DNA of 64,000 nt from contig CM039182.1 of assembly GCA_008360975.2 (NCBI GenBank), forward strand, positions 108,614,443 through 108,678,442, written 5' to 3'. Position 1 is the first letter of the stretch. Each line of letters begins with the position of its first letter. Made by a program: the position numbers and the translations under genes. The stretch comes from Lichenostomus cassidix. Taxonomy: Eukaryota > Chordata > Aves > Passeriformes > Meliphagidae. Below the pieces are notes generated by a model, which was not told the origin of the DNA, did no database searches, and was given only the letters and a program-made list of their open reading frames with translations. Below, piece after piece: positions 26,301-41,300 of the stretch.

Positions 26301-29300
26301 AGGTGCCAGAAATATGTGAGATAGACAGATATAAACAGACTAGTTGGAGTGGGCAGAAACCACCTCTCCTAAATCCCTGCCCCTCACACACATTTCCCAA
26401 TGCTCAGGATGCCCATGTTTTCCTGGACCAAGAGCACAAACAAGTTCAAACAGCCCTGCTGAAGACAACATTCCCACCAGCCCCCTTTCCCATGCATTTG
26501 ATGTAGGATTGGTAGGAGAGCATTGGTAAAGTGGGAGGCACTTTCTCAGGTACAGATATGTAACATGCAAAGCTTTCTAGGTCAAAACCAAATGTAAGAT
26601 TTATACTTGAGCATGGTCTGGAAGGATCCAGTGGAGTCCAAGACTGGAGTGGTATTTGCTAAGAAATACTTCACTACACAAACATCAGTGACATTGTGTG
26701 GAAGGTGACACTCCTGGTTGTTCTTCAGACACACATGCAAGTGGAAGACACAGCAGCACTGCATATCAGGATAGCTAAGAAATTCCTCACATATGCCAAA
26801 GCTCAGCTAATAAAAGGTACTAGACAACGTTGTGGGACTTACTTTCAAAATCAGATACTACAGATTAGAGCCAAATGCTCATGAAATCAAACTCTCAACC
26901 GTAATGCCTGTGAGGTCAACTAGAAGCAATGATGCTCCAAAGGTACCTCCATGACACCCCTCACACACCTAACAAGCAACAGTGTGTGCTCTTTGTCTTA
27001 CCCAGTTTTGCTTAGTTTCTGCCAATAATTGCACATTTAAGAAACAGCATCTGGTTGTTCTCCATACATTAATCAAAGGGTCATCAGTTCCTCCTCCACC
27101 TTATACCTTCCCCTGTCTGTCGTCACTTCAACACTAACTAGCAGGGAAGAAGGGAGATCAGGAATAGCACTTCTCAAGACAGGAGGAAGATGAGCTCTGG
27201 TCCCAAGAGATCTGAAATCTGGGATACAGCCTATAGCCACGCTCCTTCTCTGCTAAAAACTCCTTTCAGAAATGGTACTTGATTGCTATACTCAAAGAAA
27301 TACAGCCCAAACTAAACCAACCAAAAAAACTCCAAACCCCAGCAACAACAAAAAAACAACCCCATAGATTTTTCACTGGCCTGCAGCGTTCAGCTGCTTG
27401 AGATACAGGAGGTTCTGTAAGAAAAGCCAAGAAATCTCTCCCTCAGCTACTGCACAGCTTGAGCATAGCCCCTTCAAGACTCAGTACACACCAAGAAGTC
27501 ATGCTCAGCATCTCTAATGAACTGTGCGGATGACGCAAGAGAAGAGTGTGTTTCCAGAATGAGGATGTCATTATCAGAGGACATATGGAATCAATAATGA
27601 CCTTCCACAATACTGACAGCCTATCCTGTTGGCTACATCATATTCAACTACTGCTACTTGAAAACTGGCTATTTCTACAGCTCTGAAGAGGGCAGAGCAA
27701 TGAGAGATGTCTTTTTCCAGTACAGAAGGCACCTACACACTCACTTTAGGGGACTGTGAGTTGCTCGTGGCAGAGACACAATATTCATGCAGAGACACAA
27801 TACTCCTTTCATTCCCAAGCCTATCTGCAAAATGCTGGGCAGACCACAGCTGGTCCAATTATTTCCTGAGAACAAAATACCAGATACTGCTCACCTTTCT
27901 GTGTCTCATACATAATTTGCAGAAAGACTACACATTTATTACCAAATGTTACTTGTTATTTCTCACCAAGGAGGTTATATAAATAAATGCTAGGATTCCT
28001 GTGTGAATTGTTCTCTTCAATTATTTGTTATTTAATAACTGTGGGGAAAGACTGACCACAACAAGTATGAAATTCTAGCCTTGGTGAATGTAGTGGTAGT
28101 TTTGAACTGGCTTTAAAGGCAAAGATATTCATCTACTGGTATTTTCTGCTCAAAAGATAATGAAATAAAGTGAATTATATTTCATATTAATTAGGGTATT
28201 TCCCATTATGAAGATATTTCTTAATAATGAAATTTTTTTCTTAATTAAAATGTCAAGAGTTATTATTTTATACATTCTCTGGAGTAACACCAGCCAGGTT
28301 TTTCTAGAGGTCAGGGGGTTTCTCAGTTTAGTAATTTTAGGGCCAAAATGTTCATATGTGAGCAGCTAAAATAAAACACTTAAATTCATGCTGACACATC
28401 AGATCAGGCAAACATCAGGAATAGCTGGCATGCTCAGCTCCCTCCTGAGACAAATTGCTTTATAGTTACTTGGATTCAAGTTCTGAGTACAGACTTGTCT
28501 GTTTCCATACGTGAAATTCACCCAATGGCAGAATGTTCTACTGGGTTCTCAGCAACAGATACATCTGACTGTTTGCATGAACAAATTTTATCTGTACATT
28601 TTCAAAGCTGCAAGCACCCATTTGGATTTCATTTGAATAACAGAGCTGCCTACTTGGATCAACAGTGTTTAAGTAGAAAAACAGTGCACTCCCACCTTAA
28701 AAACTGATGCTTCTGTACCAAACCCCTGACACAATCTTCCCCATGCAACCTATACACACTCTGCTGTGTCCCCCTGCTGCCTTCCCCATGGGAATGGCTC
28801 CATGCAGCTGAGCTGCTGATGCAGGTCTGAGAAGCTCATGTAAGTGAATACACTAAACAGCTTGGCACAACTCAGAGCAGAGGATGTAATGCCTGGTCCT
28901 GTGGAAAGGTCAAAGCGAGAATTGTTCTTGTTTTATTACTCCCTGCTTACCCACCCACCTGCTGAAGTTGCCCCTCACCATCCAGATGCCCCACCAATTT
29001 CCACAGACCATTTAACAAGAGACATTTGTCCACCACCAGGAGTTATGCAATGTTACCTCAGTGATGGTTGCTACTCAGCAGAATATCTTGTGTACCTACT
29101 CAGGCCTGGGTTTACAATCGCTGAAGTAGAGCCCAACATGTATTCCTGGGAAATGACATCTTGTCACATCATAAAAGAATCATGATGTGACATTTTGCAC
29201 AACAAAAGCTTCTCATGGACGAAATGATGGATAGTCCCTGATGGGAGAAAACCACTGCAGATTTGCCAAAAAGCTCTGGAAAGAGATACTATTCTGTCCC

Positions 29301-32300
29301 ACTGGGGGCTTTCAGATTCTCCAAGATGTCAGCTCAAGGACATGCATTCCCTTCTCCAACAGTGCCATGGGGCAGAAAACCGCAACCAGGAATGGTGTGT
29401 AAATGCCCAACTGCTTGTGACCAGCTGCATCCATTTATGGCTCAATTTCTACCTGACCTTGAGACGCAGGCATTCTCCTGGTCTCCTCTGAAGGCAACCT
29501 TCCAAGCTCAGGACAATCACATCCCCTCCTTGCATTTTCCTGGCTGGATCCTGTTGATGCTGCTTGAGGACCCATGTCTTTAAAAGCCTTCATCACATGC
29601 AGCAATATTGTACTTGGCCCCTACTGCCCCAAAACATGAAACTTTCACAATATTCTCTCTTGGTCTCACTACTTCCCACTCTGCTCTCAACTCTTGAATA
29701 ACATACTATTTTAGAATTACCAAAAGGTTTTTTTACCCACTAAGTCTGGAAGTCATTCCAGGAGAAGAAAAATGTGATTTTCCATTTGGAAAACTCTACA
29801 TGGAGGAGGGATGTACCTGTATTTCACCATATTAAAAAAGCAGTTTCGATACACCTAAGTTCATTTGTAATAGATAAACTGAATTCACTGCTAAAATTCA
29901 TTGCTACAGATTTTTCAGGTTTTCCGTTTAAATACTTCAGTATTTGCAAATGAAAGGTCCTGTTTACAAGAAAGTCCATCCCACACATAAAGTGCTAGAC
30001 CTAAAGCAGGAGATGGTGGAAGGATCTGTCCAATTCCTACCACCTGGAAAATACCTTCCTTTCCCAGAAGGCATATACCTCATATGGGTATCTGAAGAAA
30101 AGCCTGAAACTCTAAGAGGCCTAACTTCCAGCATGCCCAGCCACAGCATGCAGAAGCAGGAATGTCCACACAGTAGCTAGACAAATACAAACACAGAAGG
30201 AAGCACAGGAATCGATCCACATAAATTAACCGCCAAACTGGTGGTTAATTTGGTAACACCAAAGACTGGTTTATCCAACAGAAACCAGGCAGAAATGTTG
30301 CTCTCCTACACCTCTCCCCACAGATGAGCTCCTAAGGAAGGGAGAGACAGATCCACAGAAAATTTTCAAATTCAGGACAGGAAATTCAACCTAGGCAGCA
30401 AAACCACATACTTATGTAAAACTTGCACAGATGAGTTACTTAAAAAAAATCCATTAATAGATGTGGACTAAATTTATGTTAATTTTCTTCTGCTTTGTAT
30501 GAAAACACTACTGTTTAATATTTTCATAAAAAGCAGCTGAGAAAAATGTGTTGTGATGCCTACTCATAACAATCTGAAAAATTCACTCCATGTGAGTACT
30601 CATACTAGAAATTTTGTCCTGTGTCCTCAAAAACCTTCTGTGGATTTAGAAAGCATCCAGTCAGGAAACAGAAGAAAACTACATTTCTCAAAACTGAATG
30701 CTAAATTGAGTATCACAAGGAGCTGCTATTTAAATCATGAGGTGTCAAAATTCACGGGCTGAACCACGTTCACACAGAATCACAAATAATTCACAAATCA
30801 CACACTAGTGCATGATCATGGACTGCTGACAACTAGGATGGAAGGCCATGTTAATTCAAATCGCTGGCCATGCTGGCACTGCAGGATTTAACATAGACAG
30901 TAGACTAAAGTAAAGCTGTTGTGATCAATCCCAAATACTTTTTAAATATGCATAAGTAAGTATCATCAACTGGCTTGCATCTTTTGTTAAAGACATTTAC
31001 TTTGTAAAGAGTATTGTTCAGGAAAGTGTGATTTGCACTTAGGTGAAGGAAAGCGAGGACTGAGACACAGTCTGCATAAACAAAACTGGGACTCACTGTG
31101 CTAGTAAAAGTGGCTTGGACCAGGTTCTGGTAGAGACTGAATTGAAGAAAATGAAACAGAAAAGGGCAGGGATGGGTCAGGGCAGGTTAGAGGGGACATG
31201 GCGAAAGGACTGGGAATGGAGGTAGAGAGAGCAAAATCTGCAAACACAGCAGCATATACTGGTCCAGAACTCCTGCAGTCTTCACATTCCTTTGCCCTCT
31301 GCATATCTGGGTGGAACCCAGTTGTGTTCCCAGGAGAACCTTCTTGCTGAAATACCACGCACACCAGAGGCCAGTGGAAACTGTCACTGCAAAAAACACT
31401 TCTGCCCTTTCTTGTTTTAGGATCCATCACTCATTGTGATGGCTGATGCATGCATGAAGCCAAGAAATAAACAATTGAGAAACCACATTATTTTTTTAAG
31501 GTGCATTGAATTTAACCCTGATTTGTTCCCCACTAAGCTTCCCTGCCTGGCCTCACAAATTGGAGTGAGCAGGAGCGCGAGGCCACAAGAAGGGAAGGAC
31601 TAATGTATTAGCAGCAGCACCAGTTTGGATCAGCTTGTAATGGTTGTGAAACTACAACCTCAGCACGTAACACCAGGCCATTAAAATGGATCTAACCCGG
31701 CATTGCTGTGGCCTTGTCACTCTTACAGCCCAGGCAATCCAGGCCACTCCTCATGCTAGCACAGTCTCTCCTTGGAACCCCCCAGTGAGTCCTTTCAAAG
31801 CAATAATCTGGCATAAAAGTGATTCCGAAAAGAAGTAAGTATATTTTCATTTTGGTTTAAGCTGTTTTTTTCTACACCTACCCATTTCTCCTATTCTGAG
31901 AACACTAATTACCTGTGCTTCATTTTCAGAGCCTGATTTGATCCCTGTGCCTGATATGCAGGAGCACTCCATGCTGACTGCTGCAACAGAAGTAAGTGGG
32001 AGAGACCATCTGGAAAGCATGGTCTGAGAGGTCTTTAAATGGGCACCCCAAAATAAAGAATACATTTGACTTTAAACACACTGCACCTCTGTTCTTCATC
32101 TGCAAAATGGGAACGATTTTGGGACGATGCTCCTCACAAAGAGGATGGTACAAAAATACCACAGTGAATGTCCATGAAGCAGTTGGCCTTTGTTGTGAAG
32201 TCTGTGAAGGAAACCTTGTGAAAAAATTCTGTCATCAGAAGATTTCAGAAGCATGTGACAGACAGAATCTACTTGCTGAACAGCGGAGAAATGCTGTGAG

Positions 32301-35300
32301 CAGAAATTCAGCTCAGTCCCTTCTGTGCACTGACATGTGACAAACAATAGTGTGTGATATCACTGGAGATTTTATCTTAGTGCTTATGCAAACAGAGGCC
32401 AAATTAAGGTTGCAGAGGCAGCTTAATTCTCACATTTCTTAACTCCAGAGGGCTTAGTATCACCGTCTGTCTAACACTGTTTCCAAGCTGGGTGCGAGTC
32501 CCCTGTGTGTGATCCACCCCAGCTCTGACAGACAGCTAACACCTTCCTGCTGCTTCAGCATCTCTGAATCACCCACGCAGGTGCCGCGGAGTCCGAAGGC
32601 TACGAAGCCCCTGGCCGGAGGTGCAGGAGCCTTCCTCCTCCTCCTCCTCCTCCTGCTGCTGCTGCTGCCGCATTTCCCCGTCGCCGGCAGTGTGAGGCTA
32701 AGCCACTAGATGGGGTGCAGTGTGCTCGGCTCCCCCCGCCCCGGGCAGAGGCGTTTCAATCATCTTTTGGCTTCAGGTTTTGCAGCCAACCAAAAAACAA
32801 AAGAGGTGAAACGCAGCACAAAAAAAAGGCATAGGCAGCTTCCTCCCAAGCAGTTAACTTCTGCTTGTTGCTCGTGTTCGGCGTGAAAGGGAAGAAATCA
32901 AACGGAGTAGACGAACCCCGGGGAGCGCTCGGCGCATCAATCCGGCTGCCGCTGCCTGCAATGGGCATGGCAGGTGCTCAGGCTTTGGCACGAATATCAG
33001 TCATACCTGCTTTGCCTCGTCTTGTCTCGGCTCCTCGAACCCAGACTGCGCAAGGATCAGTCAGCGATTTCTCTGGCAGTCCACACACATCTGCTTTTCT
33101 ACTCCACGCGCCAGTCCCAGTGAAATATAGCAGGCACAGTTCCCGTCCCCACCGACCTGCCGCCAAATCCCTCTCCCGCTCTCTTAATAATGATCTGGAA
33201 GCTGGGTAAAAACAACATGCTCGCTTCTAATAAAGAGTGTGCTTCCTCATTACAGGGGTAAGGAAGAGGAAAGCGGACGTGAGGAAACCGTGACACGAAA
33301 AGATAACTACAGAATTAAATGGGGGAAAAGAAAGGAACCTTTCTAAAACAGTCACTTCTTTCCAATGGAGAAACAATGCTTTCCTTGCTTAATCCAGAAT
33401 TGAACAGCATAATGGTGGCCAGATTACAGCTCTCTTCTCATTGCCCTAAAGAATGATTTTTTGGGGAAGGCATGATGAGGCTGGAGCAGGTCTAGTCCAT
33501 TCAGGAAGGAGCAAAGGGACTTGTATTTACCTGCGTTTCCACTGCTGCCTTCCCTCACTCTTCCCCAACAGCTTACAGGAACAGTCCCTCTGAAAGCACC
33601 ATCCATCCCAACAACAATGCTTATTATTAAACCTGTGTATGAAATACAACCAAACACTCCTTCCCAACATCCAGCTTCTTCCAGCTTCCCACAAAAATAC
33701 CAACATCCTAGATCCCCTGCACAGCACCTTCTCATGACTCAGCCTAGCCTTGTAAGCTCCTACAGACTCTTTCTTCTCCATGGCCAAGAGGAGGAAAGCA
33801 AAAGGCCAGGATGATTTTGAAGTCAGTCACTTATTTTCCTTGTATGGTATAGATAGAGCCCCCTCAGTACTGGCAAGGGTAAGCACACCCTCAGTTCTCC
33901 TCTTTAGCCCAGCAATGGAATAACTTGCATTTTGCAGCCTGTCCCAGCCAGTACTGCACACACCAATATCCCTGTGAGTGTCTCAAAAGCCACCTTGAAA
34001 GAGCCACATGCAGGGGTACAGCCAAGTGGCAGTGCAGCACTTGGAACTGGTAGGATTGCACTTTAGCTGTGAAATGGGAGAGGAGCACGAGCAGACAGGT
34101 ATGTGCCTGCCCAACAATATGTCCTGTCACATACCCTGCAGGTGCAAACTCAATTTAACTTTCATTCCTGATGAATTTGGATTTTCACAAAGGGAAACAG
34201 ACGTAAAAAAATTGGCAGAAAAAGAAACATAAAGGAAATAAAAAAGGGAGGTGCTTTTGAACTGTTCTTTTTATAAATTCATTGCAAAAATGCTGGTAAA
34301 ATGCGCAGTGCATCACCTCTAGACATTAATGCAGACCGATCCTGCCTAAGGAGTTTGCAGTCTTTATATAAATTAATAAAGACAGAATATAATCCCAAGA
34401 GCAGTGCATTTGATCATATATATTAATATGGAGACTGCTGATCCAAATCTGGCTAAAATAAATGTGTTTTTACACAAATTAGGTTACCACTGATACAAAC
34501 AGTTTTGATTCATACTACAGAGCACAAACAGATGATCAACACTATTGCTTTGGTTTAGCACTGTGCTTGTAGAAGTCACCACTTATCAGCTGGGCTGCAG
34601 TAATTGCTTGTAGTCTCACAATTAGAAGAAGCTACTAGCTTAAACTACCTTAAGCACTGATTACATTGTTTAAATGAGCACATTTTACCTTACACTTGTA
34701 ACTGCTCAGGAACAGGAGCACTAGCAGGCATTATGGCTCAACGAGTGGGTACTACCTTGGGGAAAAGCAGATCAGCTGGATCTCTGGCAATCCTTTGGCC
34801 TCAGAACAGAATTACAAAAGATCCAGACTCACTAAACTTCCAACGACTACAAACAAACAAGAATTGCAACTACCTGCAAAACGAGCTGGTGAAAGCAACC
34901 TACTCTTTATGCCAGTGCATCCTATTTACACAGAACTAAAACACTGAAATTTTGTACTGATTGTACATATCCCAAGAAGCAGTGTGGAATATTTATTACA
35001 GAAATAACTTTGTTAAAATTCTGTAGAGTCCTTAAAGTCAAACTTGAGCCATTAAGTCTGCAAAGACAGCTCTGTATGATCAGCCGTATGTAGGCTTTCA
35101 AATGGTAAATCTTCTGATTTATTTTGTTTTCTGACATAAAGTACTTTTTGGTGTTCTTCAGTAAGTGGAACATCTGAAAGACTGCAAATACCTGTTTGGG
35201 ACACTTGCTGAGGTCTATTTCACTGGATCTTCGCAAATAAATTCATTTCTATTGCAGCACCAGGGTGCATAAACATAGTTTTGATAAAAATGGATATTAA

Positions 35301-38300
35301 GCAAGTTTGAAAAAATCTTGTCTTCAAATCATATTACCTTGAAGGCTTATTTATTTGTTCTATACTCTACAGCACAAGTGCTGATAACCCAAAACATTTT
35401 CAAAAATTACAAGCCAGACCACTAAATCCAAGACACTACATATGCTTGATGCCCCTTCAATTTACTTTCCTCAATTTACTTTCAATTGACTTTTAATTTT
35501 CAACCATAAGATCAAAACCTCCCATTTGAAAAAACAATCAGTTGAATCACAAAGCTTTGTCTTAATACACTAAATGTGCAAGATCAGAGATAAAGTTGTT
35601 GGCAGCACAGCTAATGTAACTCTGCAGCAAGTTCCCTGCAGTAATCAGAATTAGGTACTCAGTTGTGCTTTACTTGAACATATGACAAAGGGCAGTGTTG
35701 TTGTTGTGCTCTGAGGGGACAGTCCCAGGGTAGAACTGTGAGTCCCGAAATTGTTATGGTGTGATGTAGTGATAACTGAACTAACCTCATGTTACTGACC
35801 TAGCCCTGACTGGTGCACTCTCAAGTTTTCCTTTGTTTTAAAGGCTGGTCAAGGGCCTGAGTTCAGCAGGTTCTGTATCCACCAGTGGCAGGAAACAATG
35901 CATTAAAAAAGGCATATATAAATGATCCAAAATGGGTAAATTGAGTATTTCTTCCGAGTTTTTAGCGTCTGTCTGTGGCTTGCTCTACTGGACAACCACA
36001 AATCATTTACATGTAGAACAATAAATTCTTAATATATTTAATCCCTAGATTTCATGGAGTGATATGTATTTGGTCCACACCACTCTCTTTTCTTAACCTC
36101 TAATAGGCCAGACTCTCCTTGGGTTGTGTTTTTTATTATTTTTTCCTGCTACACTTGCCTAACATTTTCGCATCAGCCTCTGGAGTCCACCTGGGATGGA
36201 TTCCAGCTGTGGACTCAGTGGGCAGCTCTGATACCTACCATCATTGTCCAGCTCAACCAACCAAAACCAGTCATTCCTCAACCCCACCTGCACCCTCTGT
36301 GGGACTCCTGACACCCAAAATTGGCGTGCAGTCTTTCATTTCCCAGTACTTTGGTGCTACTTTTGCAGCCTTGCTTCTGTGAGGAGGAAGAGGATTCCCA
36401 TCCCTGGCTGTGCACTCCTGTGCCACTGCAGCAGCCACTGAGACCTAACCCTGCAGCACTCTGCAAAAAGCCTCTGAGCCTCAGGGGAAACACAGAGCCC
36501 TCAAGAATGCTTTTTGCATATTGCAAAAGGGTACTTAGGGATTTCAGCAGAAGAAATGGTAAAAAAACATGGTATCAAGAGGTAGCTTCATTCCCTTTGA
36601 AAAGCACTGCTTTGTGCCATGTAAAGCCAGAACACTTCTCCCTCAGTTATTTTCTCTGATGACAATGAATTATTTTCCAATACTGAAAGTTTCAAATGAA
36701 AGCCCTGAAGTGACTGCAGCTACTTCAGGTGGGCACCAACGCTCTTCCTGGGGGGATCCCCTTTCCATAGCAGCCCTGCCTCTGAGGAGAAGCCAGGCTG
36801 CTAAAATAAAGCTGCTGGAGTGAAGCCAAATCATGGCTTCAGGAAAAGGGATGCTATGTCAGGGCTTTATTCATGTTGTAAATCTTTGCAGTTAAGAAAA
36901 ATCAAATTTCTGAGTGCTGAAGTGATCATTTCTTGGAGCAGTGCTGGAGGCAGCCTCGCTGCTGGCAGAAGGACAGTGGCTCCAATCTTGCTGGGTGAAA
37001 TGTGCCCTGGTGCAGAAAGCCCCTGAAACATTCTGCACATTAACAGGACTTAGGTTGGAGGCTTGAGTATTGTATAAACCCTTACATGGGACATCTCTGC
37101 CCTGAACATGCCTGTCTTTCCTGGAGCTGAAGCTATTGGGAGCCAGCAAATGCCCAGCTGATTCCAGCAGTCATGATTCTGCTGAATAAAACAAAGCTTA
37201 AATGAGCTTGTGCAGATATCAGTGGTAATGCAGCTGGGAGACAGGGACTGCACGGGGACCAGCCACAAGGCTGGGATTTGGACACCACAGATCATCCAGC
37301 TCTGTGCTGCTGGCTGCCACGGTACTTAAAATAATTGCAGTCCTCTGGAGGGAGTGTATAGATAAACTCTATCATATCTTAATGCACCATCATATAGAGT
37401 TGTTTACAGGCAGTACTTAGTAAAGTACTTAAGCATGTATTTAAACAGGCTGCTGAACATCAGTGTGATTAATACTTTGCTGAATTAGAGATATAATATG
37501 AATACATTTTTCTGCTGTAGCAGTTTTCATTATGTACACTTAAAAGCTGGACATAAGGATTTTCTTTCAGTTTTGCATCCAGCAAATGAGTTAATTTGGG
37601 ATTCAAATTCTGCCTTAGTTATGCCTGCACAATGCCTTTCATATGCATGAGGGCAGAAGACTTCTCTTTAATTGGACTTATTTTTTGTTAGTCTATAATC
37701 AAAAAAAAAATGAAATCGGGTTCTTTCTTTGTGATCCTGCAGCACTTTGACATTCCTTTCATGTAATTTCAATCAGAAAAGTATCTTTTACATATGGTGT
37801 GTATATTTGTTAAGGCTGTGCACATACAGCAGCTGCAATTCTTGACCAGCAAGCAAGCAGCTGCTGTTGAGTACAGACTGGAGCCACACTTTGTTCTTCT
37901 GCATGTAAAACTGGGGAGGGGGGAGGGAGGAAAAGAGAAGAAACATGGCTCTTACATCACTCATCATGGTAATTCTATTTAAATATATTTTAATGATTTC
38001 TAACAACATAATTTGCCAAGCCTCCCCACCTCAAAGTGATGCAAAGACATCTCTCTCCCAATTTTTCCTCTGCTGCTTAGCCTAGGAGGAACATTTACCA
38101 TCTTCTAGTTCAAGTTTTGGAGTCAAACCTTTTTTTTTCAATCCATATACAGATATATATATAAAAATTTATTTTAAATAATCAATTCAAAGCGTTGGCT
38201 TGGTTGTACACATTAATGTCATCACTGCAGAACCATCACTTCACATGCATTTACTTGCTGTTTCTGTTCACGAGGAAACAAGTTTGATTTAATAGTTTTA

Positions 38301-41300
38301 GCTACAGCCATCTCAAGAGTTGAAGACTTCCCCCCCCCACACAAATTAAAGCTAAATCGTGTGCATTAAATACATTATCTACTTGTAATAAAATGGGAAT
38401 ATTTAAAATGATTCAGTCACAGATAATTTGTTGCTGCAAACGACAGGCTTGCATCAGCCACTGGCCACCCTGGGTGTTTGCTGAGCTCAGGGGATGCTCG
38501 GCTAGGCTTGCCCACCTCATGGAAAACAGATGTTCACACTGTGGAAAAGATTCCTATTCCCTTTCATGGTCTCAAGGATCCTGAGTGGGATCTCTCATGC
38601 TAAACAGCCGGGGTGCCGGGCTTGCTCATGCCCCTAAGGCTTCTCATGCAGGTTAGTCCAGGGCCCTGCAGCTGGAAACCAGGCACCCTTCCATGCCAAG
38701 AACACAGCCTAGTTTATTTCCCACTCAGCCCTCAAGAAGCCAGCAGAGCAATTTTCAGAATAGCTCTGGAGGGGCTCAAAGGCACCCCTTTTTTTCACCT
38801 CTGGGGATGATCTATTCACAAGCAGAGGAGGCACAGCCATGGGGCAGGGAAGGGCAGCTTATCCTACAGCTGTCTTTGCTGCTCCTGCCTGGCAAATACC
38901 AGAAGACACCACTTGTCTAGACTGATGGGAAGGCATATGTTAAAGTAATTAATTAATTTGCCCTAAAAGATTGAGGCTAGGCCAGGATTTGTCCCTTTCC
39001 CAGTGCTCAGTCTGATCTTAAGCGATGGGATTTCCACCATTTCCCATGGGAGATTATTCCACAACCTAATAGATCTCAATGTCAGGAAGTTTTTTCCTGA
39101 TATTCAGCCATAATTCATATCCATGAATTATGAGCTACTGTCGACATCACATCCATTGAGGCATTCCTTGAGCCTGCTTCATTTAAAATTATATGCTCTA
39201 GTTATGCAGGGTTTCTGTGTACTAGGGCAAAATGCTTTTTCTGCAGGTTAATTCATTACTATTCAATTTGTTAACACTTTTTTCTCGGTGTGAGCAGTCA
39301 TTCTGCAGTTGCATATCCTGTATAGTAGCACAATCCCCATTTGGGAGTGGAATCACAATATATAAATATGACACAACAACATACCAAAACCCATCCCTGT
39401 AAAGACATATTAGTCTGTTCCTGCAGATACTCCAGCATTCAGTTAAATCAAAGCAGTAGCTCATACCACACCTGGTATGAGACAGAAAGCTTAGAAAAGC
39501 CCTTCTCAAGTATGTAATAAATTTTATTTCTGTCTTAAACAGAGGGAAGGTAAGGGAGTAGGGGGGCAAGTAGGGAAGGGGAAAGGGATGGCAAAGGGAG
39601 AAAGGAACTTAAGCTGCAAGAAAATAGAGGAAAATTGAAAAGAGAATGACTTCCTATAAACAATGAGCCTCTACAACACCATAAGAACATACAACAGCAA
39701 ATAAAGTCGAGAATGCAAAATGTTCACTTCTTACCATAACAGCACTTAGAAAAATGGAGAAAGCTAAGGCAGGCTTCAGAAATCTATATTGCAAATAATT
39801 GTGTACAAAACACTTCTGGGAAGGAAACTGCCTTTTAAGAACATTTGAGAGGAGAAAATTCATAAAACACACCGATTTCTCAAAAAAATCTGAGGATTTC
39901 AATGAGAGTTTTTTATTATTAAATTTTATCCAGCTGGCAGTGTTCTGCTATCCTGTTTGCAACCCATTTGTAGATAAATGCCACATTAGTCACTGGAAAA
40001 GGGAATGCTTTCCAACGTAAGCAACTAGAAACACACCTGAGTTCATTTTCATCTCCATACGTGCCTAGCTCCTATTAATGCTACATAAATCCCAGAGCAA
40101 GTAGGTAAGAATAAACACACAAATTTTACCTGGAATCATCTAAAAACCAGAAAGTAATGTTTGCAAAGAACACTGAATTTGCATAGTGCCATATAATTTT
40201 CTGTGAAAGGAGTTCATGATGGCTGATATTTGTAGAAACAGTGGCCAAAAGGTATTGAGGGACCTATACAAACAGGTCTGGTGAGAACATTTTGACAATA
40301 TTTCCTTTCACCAGAAGTTATGAGACTTTATAGAAATCTGTACCTAGCCAGGTGGGATGCTTGCTTTGGACAGCAGACAGGACAACACAGCTCCCAGTTC
40401 CTGCTGGATCAGGGGATGTGTGTACATAGCAGACAGACAATGCCCATAGGCTGAGATGGACTCAAAATGTTGCAGATCCTCCAGGGCGGCATTAAGCCCT
40501 AATATCTACATTCTGTTGATCACCTGAGTTTACTGGTGAAATCATAGCAAGCAACTTGTCATTTGTAGCTAGGCAGTTTCTGGTTTGCAGTTAGCCTAGC
40601 AAAACTTGATAAAACTTTCTTTGGTGGGGCTGTGAAATACCCATTAGGATATGCCTGAATGATTCACAAGCTAAAATACTGTGCTCTGACTGCAACCTTC
40701 TTCTACAAGAGAAGTTGAGAAGGGGTGCTCTAGTATGACTATGGTTTTGCAAAGGCATTTGAAAGATTTTTTTTTTTCATTTTGCCTTGGAACTAGGCAG
40801 TAGAAGTTGCTGCAAAATGGAACTGTCATCCTCAAGCCATCTGTAAAGATATGCAACTCAAGTTGAAAGATTACTTGGAGGAAGGAAAGCTCTGTGACCC
40901 AGAAGGAAGGCTTTGAGTAAAAGGTTCTGATGCACTGGCAAGGATGTAGCAAGGAGTGGCATCTCCAGGAGCCAGAACCTTTCTAAGATGTCCCCACAGA
41001 AGCCTGACATCAGCATCTGCTGTGAAAATCGCACTGATCATGTGGTAACTCATCTGTCTCACACCTGCTGCCTTCTTACTCCACTCTCCACTGTCTCGGT
41101 GCCCTGCCTGAGGAAAGGGCACTCCTCATTGTTTTGGAAGGGGTTTGTGCCTTGTTCTTTCATGCTACTCAGGTTTTTAACCACAAAGGGTCCTGGCTGA
41201 GCACAGGCAGAGAACAGGACATTCGGGTAACACTTCTGGACTCTCCCTGAAAGCAACTGCTTGCCAATGGCATTTTTGAGGACCAAGATGAGTAGGTAGA

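Larger units (their letters stand above)
32580..33190. promoter_or_regulatory. CpG-rich island inside intron 2
   Basis: This 0.6-kb stretch has many CpG dinucleotides (GTGCCGCGGAGTCCG, CCCCGCCCCGGGC, GGGAGCGCTCGGCGC, CCACGCGCC) in a surrounding that has almost none. It includes an Sp1-like CCCCGCCCC, a CTC/CTG triplet run, a CTCF-like motif and a strong minus-strand donor (GCAG followed by GTATGA, GT at 33006-33005). It could be an alternative KLHL14 promoter, a non-coding RNA promoter or an enhancer. Function is inferred from composition only. Confidence 0.55.

Noticed and set aside
28844..29185. 113-codon plus-strand ORF in intron 2
   Set aside because: No recognised domain and no flanking splice or promoter evidence.
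32509..32709. Short plus-strand ORF with a run of leucines resembling a signal peptide
   Set aside because: The leucines come from the CTC/CTG triplet repeat; no conserved domain follows.
33527..33787. Minus-strand ORF ending at a good donor (CGCAG followed by GTAAAT)
   Set aside because: No acceptor-linked partner exon or recognisable protein. The donor motif alone is too common in a 26-kb intron.
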